This document shows positions 26,601-34,199 of a stretch of DNA of 64,000 bases, piece by piece (positions within the stretch are counted from its first letter, which is position 1; every line of letters begins with the position of its first letter). Position numbers and translations under genes: made by a program. This DNA is from Anaeramoeba ignava (taxonomy: Eukaryota > Metamonada > Anaeramoebidae): contig JAPDFW010000067.1 of the NCBI GenBank assembly GCA_028826165.1, positions 1 through 64,000 on the forward strand, written 5' to 3'. Under the pieces are notes generated by a model, which had not been told where the DNA came from, searched no databases, and saw only the letters and a program-made list of their open reading frames with translations.

Positions 26601-26673
26601 TCTTTTTTTGTTTCAATTTGATTTTCCGTTTTTTTTGTTGTTTCTGTTTGTTTCTGTGTTCATTTGTTTTCAT
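23640..26673 (-). CDS. Protein with three copies of an unrecognised LW-x-CY-x-EA-x-x-SKA module
   Basis: From ATG 26673 a Lys/Glu-rich leader precedes module 1: GYEYANKILESIG...VVERGKQMFPRLWQCYQEACESKANVMFGGFLL...VYSLTKW. A long linker follows with ten copies of a heptad around LNF (25866-26090) and Asn/Gln-rich sequence. Module 2 (about 25262-24985, another frame) repeats the pattern: GWEYAVDAIRKI...VKKMNPDLWSCYLEAYGPSKAAHPFGSFLL...VYLLTEW. Module 3 (about 24975-24650) starts GWKYVCEALKIK, VKQLHPEIFECY and, after another frame change, gives SKATAISRSDALLF...VFSSRMGW. The rest is basic low-complexity, then a strongly acidic tail (DDVEF, SDNSDSF, MDESDDDDFYF) ending at 23640. I do not recognise the module; basic modules plus acidic tail would suit a nucleic-acid-binding regulator, which is inference. 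Frame changes near 25290, 24770 and 24200 mean undetected introns or indels, and the acidic tail could belong to a separate gene. Confidence 0.5.
25866..26090 (-). repeat. 21-bp minisatellite encoding an LNF heptad
   Basis: Ten tandem heptapeptides of the form [D/N]-[E/D/Q/N]-L-N-F-[P/Q/A]-[K/T/A/R] are encoded by a 21-bp unit and kept in frame, in the linker of the three-module protein. Confidence 0.85.
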
Positions 26674-26995
26674 TGTTTGTTTTTTTGTTTTCTTCTTGGT
26701 TTTTGTTGTGTTTTTGTTGTGTTTCTATGTGTTTTGATGTGTTTTTAATGTGTTTTTTGATATTTTTTATTTTATAACAGAAAAAAAAAAAAGAAAGAAT
26801 AAATGAAAATGATTTTTATTTTTTTTATTTTTTATTTATTTTTTTTTAATTAAATAAAAAATTTTTTTTCTTTTTTTTTTATTTTTTTATTTTTTTTTTT
26901 ATTTTTTTTTTAATAAGATCAATTTTAAATAAAAATTTTAAATTAAAACAATTTATTAAACAAATTTAATTAAATAATTTAATAAATTAATTAAA
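26674..26995. other. Poly-T/poly-A rich upstream region
   Basis: Long T-runs and TTTTATTTTT blocks lie upstream of the three-module gene. No gene is seen. Confidence 0.5.
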
Positions 26996-26999
26996 AATA

Positions 27000-27535
27000 T
27001 CAAATAAATTAATTCCAAAATATAAAAGTGGAACAAAAAAATGTGATTAAATTTAATAAATTAATTCAAAATAAATTAATTAAAAATTTCAAATAAATTA
27101 ATCTAAAATATAAAAGTGGAACAAAAAAATGTAATTAAATTTAATAAATTAATTCAAAATAAATTATTTAAAAATATCAGAATAAATTAATCTAAAATAT
27201 AAAAGTGGAACAAAAAAAATGTAATTAAATTTAATAAATCAATTTCAAAATAAATTAATTAAAAATATCAAATAAATTAATCCCAAAATATAAAAGTGGA
27301 ACAAAAAAAATGTGATTAAATTTAATAAATCAATTTCAAAATAAATTATTTAAAAATATCAGAATAAATTAATCTAAAATATAAAAGTGGAACAAAAAAA
27401 TGTAATTAAATTTAATAAATCAATTTCAAAATAAATTAATTAAAAATATAAAATAAATTAATCTAAAATATAAAAGTGGAACAAAAAAATGTAATTAAAT
27501 TTAATAAATCAATTCAAAATAAATTATTTAAAAAT
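27000..27535. repeat. Six tandem copies of an 88-91-bp repeat
   Basis: Each copy holds the only G-rich block, AAAAGTGGAACAAAAAAATG, at 27024, 27112, 27201, 27292, 27383 and 27472 (spacing 88, 89, 91, 91, 89). The rest is AAATTTAATAAATYAATTCAAAATAAATTA-type sequence. It has no coding potential. Confidence 0.9.
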
Positions 27536-27673
27536 AAAATTGTTTGTTTTGTGTTTCGATTGCATTTAATGAAGAGAAATTCAAATGAAAAAAACAATTT
27601 TGTTTGATTGTGAATCTTTGTAAAAAAAAGGAAAAATGATAAAAGGTAGAAAAAAGTGGTAAAAAAAATGTTA

Positions 27674-28267
27674 TTATTTAGGAGCTGTAGTCAAAATAAT
27701 GATTAAAATTATCAAAAATACGACAATAGGGAAAGTAATACGAAAGCATATAAGACGATTTCGAATAGTTCTTTGTCTTTCTGCTTCAGATTGAATATAA
27801 TCTTGATTTCGAAGTAAAGGAGCAGAATGTTGATTTTTTGATTCAGAAAATGTTGTTACAAGTGGAGGATATTGTGAATTTAATGCTTCTTGTTGTTGTT
27901 GTGATTTTTGATATTCTGTTGTGTAATTTGTTTCTGGGTTGTTATAAGAAATTGGATTTGGATTGAAATTGAAAGTTGGGTTATTTCCATAATTTGGATT
28001 AAATCCCATTTGATTTTGATTTTGATATTGATTTTGATTTTGATTTTGATTTTGATTTTGATTTTGATTTTGATATTGATTTTGATATTGATTTTGATTT
28101 TGATTTTGATTTTGATTTTGATTTTGATTTTGATTTTGATATTGATTTTGATTTTGATTTTGATATTGATTTTGATTTCGATTTTGATTTATATTTATAT
28201 TTAAAATTAAATTTGGTTCATTTTCATTATAATTTATATTTGGGAAATCTTGATTAAATTTAGACAT
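27674..28267 (-). CDS. Tail-anchored membrane protein with Asn/Gln-rich cytosolic part (cluster member 1)
   Basis: It encodes 197 residues from ATG 28267. MSKFNQDFPN begins a polar region with about 25 Asn-Gln/Asn-Gln-Tyr repeats (residues 29-86) and a Pro/Asn/Tyr-rich segment. A basic stretch (ERQRTIRNRLICFR) leads into one C-terminal hydrophobic helix (ITFPIVVFLIILIIILTT) ending APK. There is no signal peptide, so a tail-anchored or type-II topology with the bulk in the cytosol is expected. It shares the MS-x-F-x-QD start and single terminal helix with the genes at 28793 and 29236, and sits in the same orientation with gaps of 100-200 bp. Function unknown. Confidence 0.65.
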   Translation of the reverse strand: MSKFNQDFPNINYNENEPNLILNININQNRNQNQYQNQNQNQYQNQNQNQNQNQNQNQNQYQNQYQNQNQNQNQNQNQNQYQNQNQMGFNPNYGNNPTFNFNPNPISYNNPETNYTTEYQKSQQQQEALNSQYPPLVTTFSESKNQHSAPLLRNQDYIQSEAERQRTIRNRLICFRITFPIVVFLIILIIILTTAPK

Positions 28268-28397
28268 ATAAATTAATGTAAAAGAATAAAATTAGTTCAA
28301 AAAAAAAAAATGAAAAAAAAAATGAAAAAAATTGATGTTTTAAATTTTTTTATTCAATAAATAAAAAAAAAAGAATTTGAAAAAGAATGACTCATAA

Positions 28398-28646
28398 TCA
28401 ATCATCACCAAGTCCATGAATCACAGAAATAATAATAATAACCCCAGCTATAATTATCAAACAAAGGAAAATAAAGAGGCACATAACCCAATGATAAGGT
28501 TTTATTTTCATTTTGATTTTTGATTTTGATTTTGATTTTGATTTTTGATTTTGATTATTTAAGTTATTATCATTAAGTGTTGATTCAGAAAATGGAGTTT
28601 TTAGTGTTTGATATTGAGTATTTGGATATTCTGTTGGATAACTCAT
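28398..28646 (-). CDS. Tail-anchored membrane protein, 82 aa (cluster member 2)
   Basis: ATG 28646 begins MSYPTEYPNT. A short polar segment and a Lys/Ser repeat (KSKSKSKSKIKMKIK) precede one strongly hydrophobic helix (WVMCLFIFLCLIIIAGVIIIISV) and an acidic end (HGLGDD). It is the shortest member of the four-gene row and lacks the F-x-QD start. The TEY and KTPFSES segments recall parts of member 1 (TTEYQKS, TTFSESK). Function unknown. Confidence 0.6.
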   Translation of the reverse strand: MSYPTEYPNTQYQTLKTPFSESTLNDNNLNNQNQKSKSKSKSKIKMKIKPYHWVMCLFIFLCLIIIAGVIIIISVIHGLGDD

Positions 28647-28792
28647 TAAATATTAAATTATTAAATATTAAATAGAAAAAAAATGAAAGAAAAAAATGAA
28701 AAAAAAAATAATTGAACTAACCAATTCTTTATTTGATCAAAATGAAAGGAAAAAAATAATTAAAATTTGTGAAATTAAATTGAATTATTTTT

Positions 28793-29145
28793 TTAGTCTC
28801 CGCCTGCAAGAGAAGCTATCAGTATAATAGCAAAAATAATATACCCTATTATTCCAGCACATATCAATACACAAATGAAAATAAGGCAATGATAGGTTTC
28901 CATTTTGGATATATCTTTTCCAGAATTCATATCCCGAAAAGGGTATAAAGGAATTGATTCATTAACAAATTGTGATTGAGGGAAATTTTGATATTCTTTT
29001 GTAAAAAATAAATATTTTTGGATTTGGATTTGAATTTTTTTTTTCAAAATTTAGAAATAAATTTGGTTTGGTTACCTTTATTGAATGTGTTTAATTCCTT
29101 CTCTGTATCATTTTCATTTAGTAAATCTTGTTGAAATTCAGACAT
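28793..29145 (-). CDS. Tail-anchored membrane protein, 90 aa, two exons (cluster member 3)
   Basis: Exon 1 (29145-29076) encodes MSEFQQDLLNENDTEKELNTF, and exon 2 (28995-28793) continues EYQNFPQSQFVNESIPLY. The splice (GT 29075, AG 28996) is in phase and gives 90 residues; reading the intron through would instead start at a false internal codon. The C-terminus is one long hydrophobic stretch (CLIFICVLICAGIIGYIIFAIILIASL) ending AGGD, matching the acidic end of member 2 (GLGDD). Its start matches members 1 and 4. Function unknown. Confidence 0.65.
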
Positions 29146-29235
29146 AAAAAAAAAATGGAAAATGAAAAATGAAAGAAAAAAAAATGAAATAAAGGTTTTA
29201 TTTGAAGGGAAAAGAAAATTTGGAACGAATTGAAT

Positions 29236-29799
29236 TTAAGAGGAAAATTTGTCAACCAAAATACAAATAACAGCAGTTAGAATAAAAATGCACGCAGTAA
29301 CCATTTTGCAATAACAGCATTTTGAAAATGTGAGTTTATCTTTTTGCTCTTCTTCATAATTTAATTGATTATTTGGAATTAAAGGAGTTGGTTCATGTTC
29401 AATTTCTTCTCCCCAATTAACTTTTGTTTGATTTTCTTTATGTTTATGCTTATGCTTATGTTTATGACTATGCTTATGCTTATGCTTATGCTTATGTTTT
29501 CTTTCATCTTTTTGAGCGAAATTTCTTTCTAAATCATTAAAAGTGTAATTTGTTTGATTTGGATTTTGATTTGGATTTACGTTCGTTTCATAATAAGGAT
29601 TCAACCCAAATGTGTTTGGATTTGTATTTAGATTCGTTCCATAATATGGATTAAATTCTAATGAATTTATTGAATAATCTTGTTGATAAAGTGAAAAATA
29701 TTGCTCTGGAACAGGATTTGATTGATTTCCTTCAAATGTTTGGAATGATTCTTGATTATTGTAATTTTGACTTGGCGAATCTTGATTAAAATCAAACAT
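29236..29799 (-). CDS. Tail-anchored membrane protein with His/Lys tract (cluster member 4)
   Basis: I take ATG 29799 (MFDFNQDSPSQNYN), since it matches the starts of members 1 and 3; the longer frame upstream is a run of Phe codons in the T-tract. The 187 residues include NPYYGTN/NPYYETN duplications, a run of about ten alternating His-Lys pairs (residues about 101-121), an acidic stretch (GEEIEHEPTPLIPN), a Cys cluster (SKCCYCKM) and one C-terminal helix (VTACIFILTAVICILV) ending DKFSS. The His-Lys run could bind metal or acidic lipid, and the Cys cluster before the helix could be palmitoylated; both are inference. Confidence 0.62.
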   Translation of the reverse strand: MFDFNQDSPSQNYNNQESFQTFEGNQSNPVPEQYFSLYQQDYSINSLEFNPYYGTNLNTNPNTFGLNPYYETNVNPNQNPNQTNYTFNDLERNFAQKDERKHKHKHKHKHSHKHKHKHKHKENQTKVNWGEEIEHEPTPLIPNNQLNYEEEQKDKLTFSKCCYCKMVTACIFILTAVICILVDKFSS

Positions 29800-29874
29800 A
29801 AATAAAAATGAAACAAAAAAATAAAAAAATGAAACAAAAAAATAAAAAAATGAAACAAAAAAATGAAACAAAAA

Positions 29875-30955
29875 TTATTTTTTTTTCTTCCAATAATAAA
29901 CCCCTAAAACTCCAACCATAATTATTCCAATAATCTCTAAGTTTCTTGTTCTTGTTTCAACCTCTTTTTCTTTGGGATTATTTTTTAAAGAAAAAGAATT
30001 GATTTTATTTTTTTGAGATTGTTGTATTTTGGAAATCTTTTCGAAATTAAAATTAACTGCTTTTTCAAAATTTTGGAAAGTTTCGAATGAAATTAAATCG
30101 TTTGTATTACTGTTTTCATTGAAGGAAATGAGTTGATTATTTTCTTGTTTAGAATATAAAATTTGATTGAATTTATCAATTTTTGAATTTAATTGATCAA
30201 GAATTTGAATCAATTCATTTTTTTGTTGAATTTCAGTTTGAGTTTGATTTTTATTTTTATTTTGATTTTTTTCAATATTCAATAATAATTGTGATTGTAA
30301 TTCTGATTCTTTTGCCAATTCTTTTTGTGCTAATTCTATCCATAAACCAAGTTCTTTTCTTGTATTTTCTTCAATTGTTTTTTCAATTGAATTTTTGAAC
30401 CAAGAAGAAACTTCATAAGAAACTTTAATTATTAATTGAATTGAATTTTGAGTATTTAATTTAAACTAGTGAAAAAATTTTTTAAATTTGTAAATTTTGA
30501 TAAAGATTTTGTTTTGAATTTAAATAAGAAATTCTTTACAATCCACTTTGTAGAGATGATGTTTGAAAAAACTTTTAAATTCAATGTAATTTGTGAGTAT
30601 AAAATAAATTCACTTTTTTTAAAAAAGAAAGAGAAAAAGAAATTAAAAACTTTTTTTTTTTTGAAAATGGAATAAATTTTGAAATCTACTCTTTTTTGAA
30701 TTTATATTCTTGAGTTTCTTTTAGTGTTATTCCTGAAGTGGGAATAAATTTTTTAAGGAAAGAACTGCTAACAGTATTAGAAGAAAAAGAAATTTCTCTT
30801 TGATTATTTTTCCATTTTTGGATTTTGATTGAAGAATGTTCTGCTTTTTGATGAAATTGAAGTAAAAATTGACTTGAATCTGAAAAAAGAAGAGAGAAAA
30901 GTTTTTCAATAGGAATATTATTTCCAATAACAGAAGAAATGGTGAATTGAGGCAT
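29875..30955 (-). CDS. VASt-domain (Lam/GRAMD1-like) lipid-transfer protein with C-terminal anchor
   Basis: ATG 30955 opens an exon with IPIEKLFSLLFSDSSQFLLQFHQKAEHSS, KIQKWKNNQREISFSSN, SGITLKETQEYKFKKE, the layout of the VASt domain of Lam/Ysp and GRAMD1/Aster sterol-transfer proteins (FxxLFSD.S.F, R-x-x-x-[YF]). A middle exon lies around 30480-30640 (frame not fixed). The last exon, after AG near 30470, encodes SIQLIIKVSYEVSSWFKNSIEKTIEENTRKEL, the end of the VASt fold, a coiled coil rich in Asn/Gln, and a C-terminal helix (LEIIGIIMVGVLGVYYW) with KKKK end. This suggests an ER-anchored protein acting at contact sites. No GRAM domain is visible upstream, since the divergent KRR1 start is 83 bp away, so it is a VASt-only form. 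Confidence 0.6.
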
Positions 30956-31038
30956 TAAAAAAAAAACAAGAAAAAAAGTGAAAAAAAAATTTTTTCATTT
31001 TTTCATTTTTTCATTTTTCATTTTTCATTTTTTTCTAA
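30956..31038. promoter_or_regulatory. 83-bp divergent promoter with A-tract/T-tract mirror
   Basis: Between the VASt gene (minus) and KRR1 (plus), the left half is A-rich (30957-30989) and the right half T-rich with five CAT motifs (30990-31036). Each gene therefore sees a T-tract on its own coding strand. The size and symmetry suggest a shared bidirectional promoter. Confidence 0.55.
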
Positions 31039-33123
31039 ATGGAATTAGAACAAGAAAGTAAAATATCAAAGTCATTTTATAAATAATATTATAATTAATT
31101 TTATATTTAATTTTATAATTAATTTTATAAATAATTTTATAAATAATTTTATAAATAATTTTATAAATAATTTTATAAATAATATTATAAATAATATTAT
31201 AAATAATTTTATAATTAATTTAATATTTAATTTTATAATTAATTTTATAAATAATTTTATAAATAATTTTATAATTAATTTTATAAATAATTTTATAAAT
31301 AATTTTATAAATAATTTTATAATTAATTTTATAAATAATTTAATAATTAATTTTATATATAATTTAATAAATAATTTTTATAAATAAATTTATAATTAAT
31401 TTTATAAATAATATTATATATAATTTTATAAATAATTTTATAAATAATTTTATAATTAATTTTATAATTAATTTAATAAATAATTTAATAATTAATTTTA
31501 TATTTAATTTTATATTTAATTTTATATTTAATTTTATAAATAATTTTATATTTAATTTTATATTTAATTTTATAAATAATTTTATAATTAATTTTATATT
31601 TAATTTTATAAATAATTTTTATAAATAATTTTATAAATAATTTTATAAATAATATTATAATTAATTTTATAAATAATTTTATAAATAATATTATAATTAA
31701 TTTTATAAATAATTTTATAAATAATATTATAAATAATTTTATAAATAAATTTATAAATAAATTTATAAATAATTTTATAAATAATTTTATAAATAATTTT
31801 ATAAATAATTTTATAAATAATTTTATAAATAATTTTATAAATAATTTTATAATTAATTTTATTTCTTTAGAAGAAATAAATCCTTGGGAAATTGAAAAAT
31901 TTACATCCGAAGATAATCCGGATGGACTTCTCGAAGTAAGCACATTTTCAGTAATATTCCCAAAATACCGAGAAAAATACCTGCAATCCATTTGGGGGAA
32001 AGTAACACAATCATTAAAAGCAGTTAAAATAAATTGCGAATTAGATTTAATTCACGGAACAATGTCTGTATCAACAACAGAAAAAACATATGATCCATAC
32101 ATAATCCTGAAAGCACGAGATATGATCAAGTTGCTTTCACGGAGTATGCCATATGAACAAGCTGTCAAAATATTAGAAGACGGAATGGCATGCGAAATCA
32201 TTCAAATCGGGAAAATGGTGAAAAATAAAGAACGGTTTGTGAAAAGAAGACAACGGCTAATAGGACCGCGTTCGCAGACACTCAAGGCACTTGAACTCTT
32301 GACTAATTGCTACATTCTTGTCCAGGGAAACACGGTTAGCGTTATGGGAGACTACAAAGGTTTGAAACAAGTCCAGCGAGTCGTTGAAGACTGTATGAAT
32401 AACATCCATCCCGTTTATCATATCCAGGAACTCATGATTAAGCGAGAGCTTGCAAAGGATCCCTCACTTCAAAATGAAAATTGGGACCGTTATTTGCCTC
32501 ACTTCCAAAAAAGAAATTTGAAAAGAAAGGAGAAAAAAAAAAAAAAGAAGATCGAAAAAAAAGATTATTCTCCTTTTCCTCCTCCTCAACTTCCTCGTAA
32601 AATTGACTTGCAAATGGAAAGTGGAGAATATTTTCTTTCTGAAAAGCAAAAAAAAAATATCGAAATGGAAAAAAAAGCTCAAAAAAAAAAACAAATTTCT
32701 GAAGAGAAAAGGAGAAAATTTAATCAAATTTTTGTTCCTCCAAAAGAAGAAGATTTTTCCAATCAAAGTCAATCTCCTTCTCAAAAAAATTCAAATCCAA
32801 TTTCCAAAAAGAAGATTGATAAAATTAAAAATGGTTTTAACAAAAATTTTCGTCAAAATATCAATGCCAATTCTCAACAAAAACAAAAGAATGAAATAAA
32901 TAATTATCTAATTCAAGTTCCTCAACAAGATGATTTAAAACAACCTTTAAAAAAACCAAAGAAATCAAAGTCAAAACAAAATTCAAAATCAAAGTCAAAA
33001 CAAAATTCAAATTCAAATTCAAAACAAAATTCAAATTCAAATTCAAAACAAAATTCAAATTCAAAACAAAATTTAAATTCAAAACAAAATTCAAATTCAA
33101 AATGGAATATCGAAAATTTATAA
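31039..33123 (+). CDS. KRR1: KRR1, small-subunit processome KH protein
   Basis: A 19-bp exon (31039-31057, MELEQE) splices over an 813-bp repeat intron (GTAAAA at 31058, AG at 31870) to exon 31871-33123, giving 423 residues. The join yields [20 protein letters not shown], the expected N-terminus. The core [62 protein letters not shown] and [18 protein letters not shown] is highly conserved KRR1, with the KH RNA-binding fold. FPPPQ and [12 protein letters not shown] follow, then Lys-rich and Asn/Ser/Lys/Gln repeats. KRR1 acts in the nucleolus in 40S assembly. Frame intact. Confidence 0.93.
31058..31870. repeat. KRR1 intron made of 12-bp ATAAATAATTTT repeats
   Basis: Almost the whole 813-bp intron is ATAAATAATTTT/ATAATTAATTTT units. 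Donor and acceptor are fixed by the conserved protein on both sides, so this is a firm case of a minisatellite intron. Confidence 0.92.
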
Positions 33124-33192
33124 AAAAAAATAAAAAGAATAAAATTTTTTTACTTTCCACTTTTTTTATATTTTTTTTGTTTTTATTTGATT

Positions 33193-33564
33193 ATGTTTCA
33201 ATTTGATGAAAAAAAAGAAAGAAAAAGATTTAAAAAACTTGAAAAATTTTTAAATCAAAAAAATTCAAAAAAAAATTTTAAAAAAAAAGAGATGATAATT
33301 GAAAATAAAAATTCAGAAGGACTTCAATGGGAAGAAATTAAAGGAATTGATTTAGATTTATTTGAAGAAGTAATTTCTGAATCAAGGTATATTTTTTTTA
33401 AATTAATTATTGTTGAAAAATTTTATTAAAATATTTTTTTCTTTTTTAATTTTTTAAAAAAAAAAAGAACTTTAAAAAGTGAAAAAAAAGAAACAAAATT
33501 TGAAGAATTAATGATTGAAAAAGATAATCCAATTAAAAATGAAAAAATATCAAAAACAAAATAA
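33193..33564 (+). CDS. Charged 96-aa protein, two exons, unknown
   Basis: Exon 1 (33193-33386) encodes MFQFDEKKERKRFKKLEKFL and a Lys/Asn-rich segment followed by GLQWEEIKGIDLDLFEEVIS. Exon 2 (33468-33564) encodes TLKSEKKETKFEELMIEK to ISKTK. GT 33387 and AG 33467 join in phase (ESR). It is helical, very basic then acidic, with no domain I recognise. It lies 69 bp after KRR1 in the same orientation. A nucleolar or ribosome-biogenesis role would fit the neighbour and composition but is only a guess. Confidence 0.6.
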
Positions 33565-33721
33565 AAAGAAAAGAAAAGAAATAAAATCGGATAAAAAATA
33601 TTTTTAAAATAAATTTTTTTTTTTATAACGTTTTAACGATTAATTTTAATAAAACAATTTTCTTTTAATTCTTTTAATTCATTTAATTCATTTTTTTCTT
33701 TAATTCCTTTTCTTTTTTTAA

Positions 33722-34127
33722 ATGGAAACTTTTAAAGGACAAATTCCAAGTTTAAAAATCCGTCAAATTTTAAAAAGTTATGATTTAAAAATTTTAAATG
33801 AAGAAACTCCTTCAAAAATTGATGTTTTAGTAAAATAGAAAGAAATCAAAATAAAATTTATTTTTTTAAATTTATTTTTTTAAATTTGTTTTAGTGTTTG
33901 GTTGAATATTTATATTTTTTGAAATTATTAGCAAAAGAATGTGAACATGATGCTCAAAAAAATGAAGAAAAGAAAATTACAAAAGAATCTGTTGATTCAG
34001 TTTTTCCTGTAACTAATTTTTACTTTTATTTCATAAAATCACATTTCAAAAAAAAATGATTAATTTTGTAATTTCTTTTTCTTTTTCTTTTTCTTTTTAG
34101 AAAGTGATGAATAGATTCAAAATGTAG
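33722..34127 (+). CDS. Small histone-fold protein, CENP-W-like
   Basis: Three exons (33722-33829, 33895-34008, 34101-34127) join in phase 0 with GT-AG ends to 82 residues: METFKGQIPSLKIRQILKSY, KIDVLVCLVEYLYFLKLLAK, ECEHDAQKNEEKKITKESVD and SVFPKVMNRFKM. The pattern basic helix 1 with K/R-x-x-x-ILK, long central helix, loop with a KIT (T-I/K-I) strand and short last helix is the histone fold. The L-VEYL-x-FL-x-x-LA core is closest to CENP-W, which pairs with CENP-T at kinetochores. Other small histone-fold proteins (DR1, TAF, CENP-S/X types) are alternatives. Frame intact. Confidence 0.55.
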
Positions 34128-34199
34128 ATGAAATTAATTTGGTTTATTAATAATTGAAGAAATATTTTCAACAAAAGAAAACAATTCTTTTCAATAAAA

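Noticed and set aside
26308..26737. Plus-strand Phe/Cys-rich frames resembling small membrane proteins
   Set aside because: They are antisense to the Lys/Glu-rich leader and first module of the three-module protein.
31485..31991. 168-aa minus-strand frame rich in KLFI
   Set aside because: It lies opposite the KRR1 intron repeat and part of the KRR1 coding exon; composition is pure repeat.
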